Of a stretch of DNA of 64,000 nt, positions 42,449 through 51,129 are shown one piece after another (within the stretch, counting starts at the first letter, position 1; every line of letters starts with the position of its first letter). Below the pieces are notes generated by a model. It worked only from the letters and a program-made list of their open reading frames with translations. It made no database searches and had not been told where the DNA came from. Source of the stretch: JACVRN01 sp963715565. GTDB taxonomy: Bacteria; Acidobacteriota; Blastocatellia; Pyrinomonadales; Pyrinomonadaceae. The position numbers and the translations under genes are program-made. The stretch is taken from contig OY970256.1 in assembly GCA_963715565.1 (NCBI GenBank), forward strand, positions 1,612,001-1,676,000, written 5' to 3'.

Positions 42449-44809
42449 TCAGAGCGCGCGGGAACGCAAGCTCTGTACGAGCGCGGGGACGTCCCTTTCG
42501 ACGAGCGAGCCTGTGCCCGTGCGCTGGCGTACGGCGCGCGGCCAGATAATGCTAAAGCTGCTGCCCTGGTCCGGTTTGCTTTCGACGGCAATCTCGCCCT
42601 GCATCAGCTCTACAATCTTACGCGTGATGGCGAGGCCGAGCCCCGTCCCGCCGTAGGAGCGCGCGAGGCGGTCGTCCACCTGACGAAACTCGTCGAAGAT
42701 AAAAGCCAGCGCGTCGCGCGAGATGCCAATGCCTGTGTCGCTCACGTCCAAACGCCAGCGCTCCTCGTCCACGGGCACGCAACGAATGGTCACAGCGCCC
42801 GCCATCGTAAACTTGATGGCGTTTTCCAAAAGATTCGAGATCACCTGCGACAGCTTGTACCTGTCCATCAGGACCGGACCAAGGTCGTCAGAGATTTCCG
42901 TGCGCAAGTCTATGCGTTTGTCTTTAATCTCCGCGCTGTAGTCTTCTACAATCTCACGAACCACTTCACGGACGTCGAGCTTTTCGAGATGAAGCGCGGC
43001 GCGGCCCGCTTCTAGCCGCGAGTAGTCAAGCAGATCGTTGACCAGCTCAAGCAGCGAGCGCGCGTTGCGCTCCATGCGAAAGACGGCCTCGTTCTGCAAA
43101 GGCGCAAGCGGAAGCTGAGAATCACGCTGAAGCAATTGACAGAGACCGATGATGACATTGAGCGGCGTGCGCAGCTCGTGCGTGATGTTGGAGACGAAAG
43201 CGGACTTCAAACGGTCGTGCTCGCGCAGGCGGTCGTAGGCAGCCACCAGCTCGTCATGCTGCGTGACTTCTTCAGTGATGTCGCGAAAGACGGCGACCGC
43301 GCCTTCCGCCGAGCCGTCTTCGCTCGTCAGAGGCGTGGCGCTGATGGCGATGACGCGCATCTCGCCGTCGGGCCGCACGATTCTCCACTGCTCGCCCGAG
43401 ATGATTTCATGTTCGCGCAACGCGCGGTAAAGCGGCGACGCGGTCGCGGCTAATTCAGAGCCTTCCAATTTCCTGAGCACGAAATCTTCTATCAGCGCCT
43501 CGGCCCCATCGCGAAATTCGCTTCTCCGGCGACCCATAATCTCTGCCGCCGCCGGATTGACCCTGTAGCGCCCGTCGCGGTCTATGATCACCACGCCCTC
43601 GTTCATGCGATTGATGACGCTCTCAAGCTCTGCGGCGCGCGCGCGCTCAGCCGCAAAGGCGGCGGTCGCCAGTTTCTCCGCGCGCACGCGTTTTGATACT
43701 TCAGAAAGAATCAGAATCACATCGCCACGGCTCGCGCTCCGCTCGGTGATGGGCCAGATGGTGATGTCCCAGTAATTGGGCTCGACCGATTTGTCCGCGC
43801 GCACGCGCGAGACCAGATTGAGCGGCAGGCCGTAGGTGACGAAAGGCTTGCGCGTGCGGCGCACGTCTTCGACCACGTCGCTTAAGACGGCGAGCCCTGC
43901 GGCTGCTTCGTAGAGCCCGCGTCCCGTCAAGGCTACGGGCTGACGACCAAGAGCCTGCGCGAAAGTCGGATTGGCTTTTCTGACAATCAGGCTCTTGTCC
44001 AACACGAGCACGCCGAGCGGAAGCCCGTCCATCACCTCTTCTATAAAAGCGCTCTGCGTTTGCAGCTCGTTGAACTTTATCTCCAAATGACCGGCCATCG
44101 TGTTAAAGCCTTCGGCCAATGCTCCCACCTCGTCCTCTGTTTCGACGGCCACACGCTCCTGCAAATTTCCGTCGCCGAAGGTCGAAGCCGAGACGGCCAA
44201 CTGGCGCAGGGGCTTTGTGAATCGCCCGACGGCCCAGATGCCGAGGAGGATGGAAGACAAAAGCGCAAAGGCCCACGTCGCCGTCAGCTTGAGGACAGAG
44301 CGGCCCGCCAGAGTGTTTTCAAGGAGCGGCACGCCGATGACTACGCTCCACCCGAAAGGCTCTACGCGCCGGATGTTGGTCACGCGCTCCGTCCCGTCAT
44401 TCCACTTCAGACGTTTCTCGGACGCGGCCAGCCCGTTAACATCAAGGGACGGCGCAGACGACGGATTCAAAACCGCGCGCCCCTGCGAATCGAAGACGGC
44501 GATAATAGTTCCGGCATCTGGCGAAGCGTTTTGTTGAAGACGATTATACAAGTCCGCTTTTTCGTGCTGGGACAGAAGCGCCGCGTCCGCTGCTCTCTCC
44601 GGATGGCTTTCGAGCCATGATTGGAGCGTGCCCGTGGCAGCGGCAGTCTCTATGCGCGCGATGGTCTCCGATTGCTCGTGCAGGCTTTGACGATAGTTGT
44701 TGAGCTGCGCGAGGCTGATGATGAGCAGCGGCAGAGACAGCACGGCCAGCATCACCAGCAGCCTGGTGCGTACGCTATGAAAGAGTGGGATTTGTCTCGT
44801 CCGCTTCAT
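42449..44809 (-). CDS. Sensor histidine kinase (HAMP-PAS-PAS-HisKA-HATPase)
   Basis: 786 residues. Two membrane helices (RLLVMLAVLSLPLLIISL and LTATWAFALLSSILLGIWAV) bracket an extracytoplasmic sensor domain of about 150 residues with FDSQGRAVLNPSS, a Cache-like layout. Then HAMP (RFTKPLRQLAVSASTFGDGN), two PAS domains (LPLGVLVLDKSLIVRKANP; MNEGVVIIDRDGRYRVNPAA), HisKA (FVSNITHELRTPLNVIIGL, His acceptor) and HATPase with N box (ISNLLENAIKF), DTGIGIS and GGTGLGLAI. All catalytic boxes are intact. The start overlaps the preceding small gene by four bases. Its receiver may be the single-domain regulator just upstream (45376). Confidence 0.92.
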   Translation of the reverse strand: MKRTRQIPLFHSVRTRLLVMLAVLSLPLLIISLAQLNNYRQSLHEQSETIARIETAAATGTLQSWLESHPERAADAALLSQHEKADLYNRLQQNASPDAGTIIAVFDSQGRAVLNPSSAPSLDVNGLAASEKRLKWNDGTERVTNIRRVEPFGWSVVIGVPLLENTLAGRSVLKLTATWAFALLSSILLGIWAVGRFTKPLRQLAVSASTFGDGNLQERVAVETEDEVGALAEGFNTMAGHLEIKFNELQTQSAFIEEVMDGLPLGVLVLDKSLIVRKANPTFAQALGRQPVALTGRGLYEAAAGLAVLSDVVEDVRRTRKPFVTYGLPLNLVSRVRADKSVEPNYWDITIWPITERSASRGDVILILSEVSKRVRAEKLATAAFAAERARAAELESVINRMNEGVVIIDRDGRYRVNPAAAEIMGRRRSEFRDGAEALIEDFVLRKLEGSELAATASPLYRALREHEIISGEQWRIVRPDGEMRVIAISATPLTSEDGSAEGAVAVFRDITEEVTQHDELVAAYDRLREHDRLKSAFVSNITHELRTPLNVIIGLCQLLQRDSQLPLAPLQNEAVFRMERNARSLLELVNDLLDYSRLEAGRAALHLEKLDVREVVREIVEDYSAEIKDKRIDLRTEISDDLGPVLMDRYKLSQVISNLLENAIKFTMAGAVTIRCVPVDEERWRLDVSDTGIGISRDALAFIFDEFRQVDDRLARSYGGTGLGLAITRKIVELMQGEIAVESKPDQGSSFSIIWPRAVRQRTGTGSLVERDVPALVQSLRSRAL

Positions 44810-45348
44810 CTATCACCATCACCATCGGAGCGCGGCCAGTCCGTGCGACGCCGCCGCAACGCAGGGGGCCACACGGAGCCGCGCGTCTCCACGGGCGGGC
44901 GCAGGCTTGCCGCATAAATCAGGACCGCCTGGACCAGCAACTCGTCCACGAAACGATTGGCGCGTCTCAATGCGCCACGCATCCTGCGCAGGTCTTCCGC
45001 AGAGGTCACTGCAAATGATTCTCGCCACAGGAAATCTTCAAACACTTGACGGAATGTCATCAACTCACGTGCCACTTCGTCAATCAGTACACCCTGATAA
45101 AAGCGCACCTGCGCGTAAGCACGCAGGCGTCTGGCAATCTCGGCCAGTTCCCTCTCGCCAGCCGAGCGGTCAAGGGCCAGCGCCAGTTCTGCCAGTAAAT
45201 CCGGGAGAGGGTCTACCAGTTGCTCGTAAGAGAGCACGGTCGAGAGGCCCGTGCGCGGGTCTGCATAAATCATATCGGCCCACGCGCGCGTGATAGCGTC
45301 TTCGTGCTTTCCGATAAGTATTTCGAATCTTTCGGGCATGGGAGGCAA
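44806..45348 (-). CDS. RsbRD N-terminal-like sensor protein
   Basis: 180 residues, helical throughout. The N-terminus ERFEILIGKHEDAITRAWADMIY and LPDLLAELALALDRS and YAQVRFYQGVLIDEVARELM fit the RsbRD N-terminal (globin-like) fold used as a sensor in stress-response and kinase systems. No STAS domain follows; instead the tail is short and basic (RRRRTDWPRSDGDGDR). Its stop overlaps the start of the histidine kinase by four bases (ATGA), so the pair is translationally coupled and it may feed a signal to that kinase. The family call is moderate. Confidence 0.55.
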   Translation of the reverse strand: MPPMPERFEILIGKHEDAITRAWADMIYADPRTGLSTVLSYEQLVDPLPDLLAELALALDRSAGERELAEIARRLRAYAQVRFYQGVLIDEVARELMTFRQVFEDFLWRESFAVTSAEDLRRMRGALRRANRFVDELLVQAVLIYAASLRPPVETRGSVWPPALRRRRTDWPRSDGDGDR

Positions 45349-45375
45349 GCTATTTAGCGAGGCCGGGCTGGCTTG

Positions 45376-45768
45376 CTAGTCTTGATGGTTTTTGGTCAAA
45401 AGGTGGCTCAGGAGTGCCTCCAACTGGTCGAAATCAATGGGTTTGGTGACGTAGTCGTTGCAGCCTGCGGCGAGCGCGTCGGCATGAAAATCCGAGGTGT
45501 CGTGCGCCGAAACCGCGATGATGGGCACAGACTTGAGCGCCTCGTGCTGGCGTATGCGGCGCGTGGCGGCGAGCCCGTCGAGCATGGGCAGGCTCAAATC
45601 CATCAGAATCAGATTAGGGTTTTCAGCCTGCGCGACTTCTATGGCCTGCTCGCCGTTGACGGCTTCTACCACGCGGTATCCGCTCATTTCCAGCAAACGC
45701 CTCATCATAAAACGGTTATCCTCGAAGTCCTCGACCACCATGATGGTTTTTTGATTATTCCCAGTCAT
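45376..45768 (-). CDS. Single-domain response regulator (receiver)
   Basis: 130 residues from the ATG before TGNNQKTIMVVEDFEDN. Receiver only: acidic pair in VVEDFED, phospho-acceptor LILMDLSLPMLDGL, Ser/Thr switch IIAVSAHDTS, Lys in YVTKPIDF. All are in place. With no output domain it acts as a phosphate sink or by binding a partner, in the CheY/DivK style. The sensor kinase two genes downstream on the same strand is the likely phospho-donor. An 18-codon upstream extension is possible but unlikely. Confidence 0.9.
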   Translation of the reverse strand: MTGNNQKTIMVVEDFEDNRFMMRRLLEMSGYRVVEAVNGEQAIEVAQAENPNLILMDLSLPMLDGLAATRRIRQHEALKSVPIIAVSAHDTSDFHADALAAGCNDYVTKPIDFDQLEALLSHLLTKNHQD

Positions 45769-46004
45769 CACTAAAGCTTTCAGTCCGGCCAGCGTTGCCC
45801 CCATTGTAATACATGTCGTCAATCGGCTTTTGCCATGGTCTCTTACTGCATGACTAGCATACGTTGATTTTTTTTGCTAAGATGCCGCATCGAAACGTGA
45901 CACAAAAACAGAATCTCCTTGGGTCTATTTCGTACACGAGAGACGACCACCACGGTCGTCGGACGTGAGACGTGACAACCCACAATTAAGGGTTCGCGAG
46001 CAAT

Positions 46005-46670
46005 ATGAAGCCGTTAAAATCGGAAGTAACCGACACAAATATACTGGAGGAGTTGGGCCGGGCATCCGTACAAATTGTTCACGACCTGAAAAACCAATTA
46101 AATGGTCTCAAACTCTATGCCACGTTCCTGCGCAAGCGTATGGAGAAAGCGGCGCGACCCGAAGACGAGCGCGAGACCGTGGGCAAGCTGATTCAGGGTT
46201 TGGAGCGCGCCGCAAGCGACATGACAACGCTCGTGCGTTTGGGACGTCCCGTGGAGCTGCGCCGACAACCGGGCATCAATCTAGCGCGCCTCGTCGAAGA
46301 AGCCGCGGGCGGGATGGAAGGCGAAGATTTAATCAGCACCGAGAGCGCGGAAGGCTCGCTCGAAGGCGAGTTTGATCCGTCGGCTTTGACGGAAGCTTTC
46401 AAGGCCATCATGACGGGCGCGCTTGCGCTCTTGCCGCGCAGTGAAGAGGATGCGCGTCTGCGTGTGCTCGTTGCGCGCGACGAAGCGGGCGGTCAAGCGC
46501 AGGCCGTCATCGAGTGGCGAGGGCTGCACGCACCGACCGATCCCTTTCATTCATACGCTGGCGGCGACGCGCTGCGGATGTCGCTGGCCGCAAAGATAAT
46601 CGAAGCGCACGGCGGGGAGGCGCGGCACGAAGACGGTCGTTTGCGCGTACGGCTTCCCCTAAAAGATTGA
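46005..46670 (+). CDS. Degenerate histidine kinase / phosphotransfer-like protein
   Basis: 221 residues. VQIVHDLKNQLNGLKLYATF is a HisKA-type H box (HDLKNQLNGL) followed by a second helix, so a dimeric four-helix bundle is expected. The C-terminal half has the size and strand order of a HATPase domain, but N box and G1 (DxGxG) are missing; only AAKIIEAHGGEARHEDG recalls the last lid region. This is the pattern of Spo0B/ChpT-like phosphotransferases, which cannot bind ATP. It starts 97 bases before a sigma-54 response regulator, the likely partner. The stop is within a heptamer hairpin. Confidence 0.65.
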   Translation: MKPLKSEVTDTNILEELGRASVQIVHDLKNQLNGLKLYATFLRKRMEKAARPEDERETVGKLIQGLERAASDMTTLVRLGRPVELRRQPGINLARLVEEAAGGMEGEDLISTESAEGSLEGEFDPSALTEAFKAIMTGALALLPRSEEDARLRVLVARDEAGGQAQAVIEWRGLHAPTDPFHSYAGGDALRMSLAAKIIEAHGGEARHEDGRLRVRLPLKD

Positions 46671-46748
46671 TTCATTGATTCATCGGTTTATTGATTCAAT
46701 TAATAAGTTCTTCATTGAATCAATAAACCGATGAATCAATGAATCAAT
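46667..46748. repeat. Heptamer-periodic hairpin H7 (GATTCAT word)
   Basis: ATTGATTCATTGATTCATCG left arm (46667) and its complement ending at 46748. The TGA of the upstream gene (46668-46670) is inside the left arm. Confidence 0.88.
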
Positions 46749-46766
46749 TTCTCTGACAAGCTAGGA

Positions 46767-48164
46767 GTGAACAAGTTGGAACGTAAAGACGCACGAATCC
46801 TGGTGGTTGATGACGAGCCTATGATGGCCGATTCACTCAAACAGAATCTGGCCGAGGAAGGTTTTACTGTGGACACGGCGGCGACGGGCGCGGAAGCGAT
46901 AGAGTTTTTTGATCGCGGCGGCCATCACCTTGCAATCTGCGACCTGCAACTGCCGGACATGGACGGCCTCGAAGTGATGCGCCACATGAAGGAGACGCGG
47001 CCTTCTACGGAAGTGATTGTGGTCACGGGTTACGGCACTGTAGCGCGAGCGGTGGAGGCTACGAAAGCGGGCGCGTTCTATTTCGTAGAGAAGCCCTTCG
47101 ATTTTGAGCAGATGCTTCCTCTGGTCCAGCGCGCACTGGAAAGCCGCGAGCTGCGCGAAGAGACAGCTTCGATGCGCCGCCAGCTTTCCACACGCGCCGA
47201 GTACTTCAACATCATAGGCGCATCGCGCCCCATGCAGACCATCTACGAAACCATAGAGTCTGTTGCCAAGTCAGACGCCAACGTGCTCATCGTAGGCGAG
47301 AGCGGCACGGGCAAAGAGTTAATCGCCAACGCCATTCACTATAATAGCCTTCGCGCCAAGAAGCCTTTCATCAAGGTCAACTGCGCGGCGCTGCCTAAAG
47401 AGCTGATTGAGTCAGAGCTGTTCGGCCACACCAAGGGCGCATTCACGGGCGCGCACGCAGACAAAGAAGGACTCGTGCAGCACGCTGCGGGCGGCTCGCT
47501 CATGCTCGACGAAATCGCGGAGATGCCTGTCGAGTTGCAGCCGAAACTTTTGCGCGTCCTGCAAGACCGAAGCTATCGCAAGGTCGGCTCGGAGAAGACC
47601 TACGCCGTGGATTTTCGTCTCATCTGCTCTACGAATCGTCTGCCCGCAGATGCGATACGCGACGGGCTCCTGCGCGACGATCTCTTTTATCGCATCTCTA
47701 CCATCACGATTCACGTTCCACCTTTGCGCGAGCGCACGGAGGACATACAACTCCTGACGGACCACTTCTTCAAGATGTACGCGCAGAAGTACGACCGGCC
47801 CATCACGGGCGTCTCACAATCCGCTTATCAACGATTGTTCGCGCACACATGGCCGGGTAACGTGCGCGAATTGCAGAACGTCTTGGAGCGCGCCGTGCTG
47901 CTTGCGAAATCGAACAAGATAGAGCCTGTTGATTTGCCCTTTGACAACGGGAGTCTTCCGGAAGGCTCTGCGCAATCATCTGGCTGGGACGTGCCGCCCA
48001 ACATGACGCTCGAAGAGATTGAAAAGCTGGTGATTGAAAAAACCTTGCAGCGCACGGGCGGCAACAAACAGGCGGCGGCAAATCTTCTGGGCATCTATCG
48101 CCCGCGCCTCTACAGCAAAATCCGCAAGTACAACATAGACGTCGCGCAGATTGTTTCGGCATGA
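46767..48164 (+). CDS. Sigma-54-dependent response regulator (NtrC family)
   Basis: 465 residues. Receiver (ILVVDDEPMMAD, phospho-acceptor in LAICDLQLPDMDGL, Lys in FVEKPFD), AAA+ domain with GESGTGKEL, the GAFTGA sigma-54 loop, SLMLDEIAEM, LLRDDLFYRISTITI, and Fis-type HTH (LQRTGGNKQAAANLLGIYRPRLYSKI). All elements are intact. AGGAG lies just before the frame: the GTG at 46767 overlaps it, and a TTG at 46776 has better spacing, so the true start may be three codons later. It follows a phosphotransfer-like protein and overlaps the next gene by four bases. Confidence 0.9.
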   Translation: MNKLERKDARILVVDDEPMMADSLKQNLAEEGFTVDTAATGAEAIEFFDRGGHHLAICDLQLPDMDGLEVMRHMKETRPSTEVIVVTGYGTVARAVEATKAGAFYFVEKPFDFEQMLPLVQRALESRELREETASMRRQLSTRAEYFNIIGASRPMQTIYETIESVAKSDANVLIVGESGTGKELIANAIHYNSLRAKKPFIKVNCAALPKELIESELFGHTKGAFTGAHADKEGLVQHAAGGSLMLDEIAEMPVELQPKLLRVLQDRSYRKVGSEKTYAVDFRLICSTNRLPADAIRDGLLRDDLFYRISTITIHVPPLRERTEDIQLLTDHFFKMYAQKYDRPITGVSQSAYQRLFAHTWPGNVRELQNVLERAVLLAKSNKIEPVDLPFDNGSLPEGSAQSSGWDVPPNMTLEEIEKLVIEKTLQRTGGNKQAAANLLGIYRPRLYSKIRKYNIDVAQIVSA

Positions 48165-49045
48165 GCCCCGGCAAGGCACGGCGATCAAAGGTGCGCCCCG
48201 TTAGTAAATCCCTGAAGGAGTACGGGCGTGGGATTGCGGGCGGTCTGTTGTTCAGCCTGCCCCTGCTCTACACTATGGAGATGTGGTGGGCCGGTTTCAC
48301 AGCGCATCCGTCCCGCCTCATACTTTACGTTCTAGCCACCTTCACTCTTTTGCTCGGCTACAATTTTTACGCTGGGCTGCGTCACGACGCGAGCGTGGCA
48401 GAGGTGATGATTGACTCGATAGAGGAGATGGGCCTCGGGCTTGTCATCTCTGCGTTGATGCTTTTCCTGCTGGGTCGTCTGACGTCGGAGATGACTGCGA
48501 ACGAGATGGTGGGCAAGATAGCCATAGAGGCTATGACCGTGGCAATCGGCGTCTCGGTGGGCACGGCGCAGTTAAGCGGCTCGAAGGAGAATGATCAGGG
48601 AGAAGGCCCGATGCACAGGGCTGCTAAAGGCGGCGGCTCTGATGGCGTACATTTTGGCGGGCAAGTAGTGATAGCATTTTGCGGCGCGGTGCTCTTTGCA
48701 GCCAACGTCGCGCCGACCGAAGAGGTCGTCCTGATTGCCGTCGAGACTTCCGTGTGGAGGCTCATAGGTCTGGTCTTCTTCTCCCTTGCCTTGAGCATGT
48801 TGATTCTCTACTACAGCGATTTCAGAGGCGCGCAGAATTTCTCGCCATCGAAAGGAATTCAAGGGGTTCTTACCGGGACGGTCATCACTTACGCCGTCGC
48901 GCTTCTTTCGTCGGCGATGATTCTATGGTTCTTCGACCGCTTTGGGGGTCAAACGCTTGCGACCTGTTTGTCGGAGATAGTGGTGCTCGGCGTAGCGGCC
49001 ACGCTCGGAGCAAGCGCGGGGCGACTACTTTTACAATCCTCATGA
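48161..49045 (+). CDS. TIGR02587-type integral membrane protein
   Basis: 294 residues with about seven membrane helices, beginning SKSLKEYGRGIAGGLLFSLPLLYTMEMWW (family N-terminus, in two motifs), YNFYAGLRHDAS, MLFLLGRLTSEMTANEMVGK, FCGAVLFAANVAPTEEVV and a C-terminal SEIVVLGVAATLGASAG. This family is known only as paired with TIGR02588. Start overlaps the regulator stop by four bases (ATGA), so regulator and membrane protein are co-translated. Function is unknown; a transporter or lipid-modifying role is possible. Confidence 0.8.
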   Translation: MSPGKARRSKVRPVSKSLKEYGRGIAGGLLFSLPLLYTMEMWWAGFTAHPSRLILYVLATFTLLLGYNFYAGLRHDASVAEVMIDSIEEMGLGLVISALMLFLLGRLTSEMTANEMVGKIAIEAMTVAIGVSVGTAQLSGSKENDQGEGPMHRAAKGGGSDGVHFGGQVVIAFCGAVLFAANVAPTEEVVLIAVETSVWRLIGLVFFSLALSMLILYYSDFRGAQNFSPSKGIQGVLTGTVITYAVALLSSAMILWFFDRFGGQTLATCLSEIVVLGVAATLGASAGRLLLQSS

Positions 49046-49425
49046 AACTACAAAAGAACTGGCTTGAATGGAGTGTCTTCGCCGTCGGGCTCGTGCTCGT
49101 CCTCGGCACGCTCGGCTATCTAGTCTACGATGCGCTGACGATGGGAAGCGAGCCGCCCGTGATAGAAATCCGGCTCGAACCAACCGTCGAGCGTGCTGGC
49201 AATTACATCATTCCCGTCTCCATCAAGAACAACGGAGACCAGACCGCCGAAGGCATACACATCGAAGTCCAACTCATACAGCAGGGCCGCGAGCTGGAAC
49301 GCTCCGAATTCGTCGTCGCCTTCCTCCCGCGTCAAGCCACACGCGAAGGCTGGGTCACCTTCAAGACCAACCCGGCCACCGCCGAACAAATCACAGCCCG
49401 CGTCCTCGGCTACGAAAAACCTTAG
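49042..49425 (+). CDS. TIGR02588-type single-pass membrane protein
   Basis: 127 residues from an ATG overlapping the previous stop (ATGA). KNWLEWSVFAVGLVLVLGTLGYL is a membrane helix, followed by a periplasmic beta domain (PPVIEIRLEPTVERAGNYII, VSIKNNGDQTAEGIHIEVQL). The pairing TIGR02587-TIGR02588 is conserved in other bacteria and supports both calls. The TAG stop is the first bases of a family A repeat. Confidence 0.8.
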   Translation: MKLQKNWLEWSVFAVGLVLVLGTLGYLVYDALTMGSEPPVIEIRLEPTVERAGNYIIPVSIKNNGDQTAEGIHIEVQLIQQGRELERSEFVVAFLPRQATREGWVTFKTNPATAEQITARVLGYEKP

Positions 49426-49629
49426 AAGCTGTTTTAAAAGTCCCTGTCATTCATTTAGCTCCGTAGGAGCGAGGATGTTTATAGCTTGATTGTTATAATT
49501 AAAAATCAAGCTCCGTAGGAGCGGCATGTTTCGCATTCATAACATGCCGCTCCTACGGAGCTTGATGTAGCTATAGTGACGTGCAGCTATAAACATCCAA
49601 GTCCCTACGGGACTTTTCAAACAACTTCT
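49424..49629. repeat. 206-bp palindromic element, family A copy 3
   Basis: Arms AGAAGCTGTTTTAAAAGTCC and imperfect complement at 49609-49629, same internal palindromes and ATGTTTATAG pair as copies 1 and 2. The left end is within the stop of the upstream gene. Confidence 0.85.
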
Positions 49630-49736
49630 TTAAAGACAAATTGAATGCCCGCTGTCCCGTCCCGAATCACGATAAATCACACACGTACGGGCGCAGGACA
49701 AGATTGAAACGGCGCAATTCACACTCGGGCAGGGGC

Positions 49737-50036
49737 TATCTCTAAAGGAATTGGAGCTAATCGCATTCGGATAGGAGTTATCCCTCCGGAGTTAGCTGCT
49801 ATCCCAACAGGGATTGGAGTTATCTCCACAGAGATTGAAGCAATTCCTTTAGAGATAGCTCTAATTCCTTCAGTGACAGGCGCAATCCCTAAGGGGATAA
49901 GAGCTAACCCTTTGGAGATAACTCTCATCCCCGTGGGGATAGCTCCGATCTCTTTGGAGATTAGAGTTATCTCTTTAGGGACAGGAGCAATCCCTTCGGG
50001 GATAATTGTAATCCCCGAAGGGATTGCTCCTGTCCG
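49737..50036. repeat. 21-bp periodic palindrome array
   Basis: About 14 consecutive units of exactly 21 bp (from 49759), each with a 14-bp degenerate palindrome of type ATCCCNNNNGGGAT and a 7-bp spacer of type AGGAGCT. Neighbouring units differ in the variable bases of the palindrome, but its two halves stay complementary within a unit. A frame is open through the array on the plus strand (49708-50091), with a 7-residue period of the form xxIPxGI. No start with a ribosome binding site is evident. Confidence 0.88.
49979..50035. repeat. Perfect 25-bp-arm palindrome at the end of the 21-bp array
   Basis: GGACAGGAGCAATCCCTTCG plus GGGAT and its exact complement around the 7-base loop AATTGTA. 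It comprises the last two array units with their spacers. Confidence 0.9.
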
Positions 50037-50282
50037 AGTGGCTTTTGTTTCCGCTTCTAATGGGATAAACGTAAGATTTTCTAGGATTTAGCTGCGATAG
50101 CACGATTTCGCGCATAAAGTTTTGCATGGGGATTGGATGTACGTGCAAAAGGCTCTCCGCCCTGCCGGAAAAACTCTTGCGTTAATCATAACAAGAGAGT
50201 AATCTTCGCGGCGGTTCCCTTACGCACTCTGTTATCCTCGCTTCTCATCAATCTCTTGGCCTTTACCTCAAGGAGGCATCTG

Positions 50283-50906
50283 ATGCCAAAAGTAAAACTC
50301 AACATCAAGAACCTATCAGTCCCTGAAAAAATCGCACGCGCACAGCAGATCGTCACGGCCTTGACGGGCAACGCGAGCTTTCCGACGCCGCAGCCCGCGC
50401 TGGCACAGGTGACGGCGACCGTCAACGACCTCGACACGGCTTACGCGGAATCACAGGCCGCGCGTGCCGCTGCCAAACAACGCACCACCGTCTTGAATCA
50501 GGCGGAAGAAACTTTCGACCGCATCCTGTCGCAACTGGCGGGCTACGTCGAAAGCGTCTCGGGCGGCGACGAGGCCATGATTCAAAGCGCGGGCATGGAC
50601 GTGCGCGCCGCCTCCACACCCGCAGGCACGCTCGACGCTCCCACGAATCTCAACGCCACGCAGGGCGACCAGACCGGCGAGATAGATTTACAGTGGGACA
50701 AGACGGAGCGCGCACGCTCTTACGTCATAGAAAAGAGCGCAGACCCGCCGACCGCCACATCATGGTCACACGCGGCGGTCTCCACACGCTCACAAACCAC
50801 AATCGAAGGGCTCACGACCGGCACAACCTACTGGTTCCGCGTCGCCGCCCTCGGCGCAGGCGGCCAAACCGCCTGGAGCAACCCCGCAACCAAAATCGCC
50901 CCCTAA
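50283..50906 (+). CDS. Fibronectin type III domain protein
   Basis: 207 residues from an ATG preceded by AAGGAGG; a frame extension upstream lacks this. The N-terminal half is helical (LSVPEKIARAQQIVTALTG; ARAAAKQRTTVLNQAEETFD). The C-terminal half is a fibronectin III domain: LDAPTNLNATQGDQTGEIDL, WDKTERARSYVIEKS, TTIEGLTTGTTYWFRVAALG, GGQTAWSNPA. No signal peptide is seen, so it may be cytosolic or exported by a non-classical path. It lies amid four kinds of palindromic repeats. Function unknown. Confidence 0.72.
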   Translation: MPKVKLNIKNLSVPEKIARAQQIVTALTGNASFPTPQPALAQVTATVNDLDTAYAESQAARAAAKQRTTVLNQAEETFDRILSQLAGYVESVSGGDEAMIQSAGMDVRAASTPAGTLDAPTNLNATQGDQTGEIDLQWDKTERARSYVIEKSADPPTATSWSHAAVSTRSQTTIEGLTTGTTYWFRVAALGAGGQTAWSNPATKIAP

Positions 50907-50928
50907 AGCGACTTGATTGCGATTACCT

Positions 50929-51046
50929 GTAGGGGCAGGGCTTGTCCCTGCCCCTATCGTGCGCCAGCACGATAATCAACATTGACCTTATCCAACATCC
51001 CCCGCGCCCCCCGGCGCGGCGGGCAGGGACAAGCCCTGCCCCTACA
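50929..51046. repeat. Nested palindrome element, family E
   Basis: TGTAGGGGCAGGGCTTGTCC and complement (GGGCAGGGACAAGCCCTGCC...) form the outer arms, each arm also containing a smaller palindrome; between them are ATCGTGCGCCAGCACGAT and a CCGCGCC...GGCGCGG stem. Confidence 0.7.
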
Positions 51047-51129
51047 TCTGATTCAACGAAGCTCGCCGCCCATGAGATAATACGCCCCCGACCGCTTGCA
51101 TCGGCACGAGCAGCCACTAAGTAAGACAG

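Noticed and set aside
45823..46004. Gene in the 182-base gap before the degenerate kinase
   Set aside because: No frame with start and length; probably promoter DNA.
48679..49041. Upstream extension of the TIGR02588 frame
   Set aside because: Shadow of the TIGR02587 gene; the ATGA overlap at 49042 gives the family N-terminus.
49737..50036. CRISPR array
   Set aside because: Unit length is 21 bp in total, no constant direct repeat alternates with unique spacers, and no cas gene is near.
49719..50091. Two opposite open frames through the 21-bp array taken as genes
   Set aside because: A palindromic array with a period divisible by three is open on both strands by construction; neither frame has a ribosome binding site or a known domain. 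Kept as a repeat.
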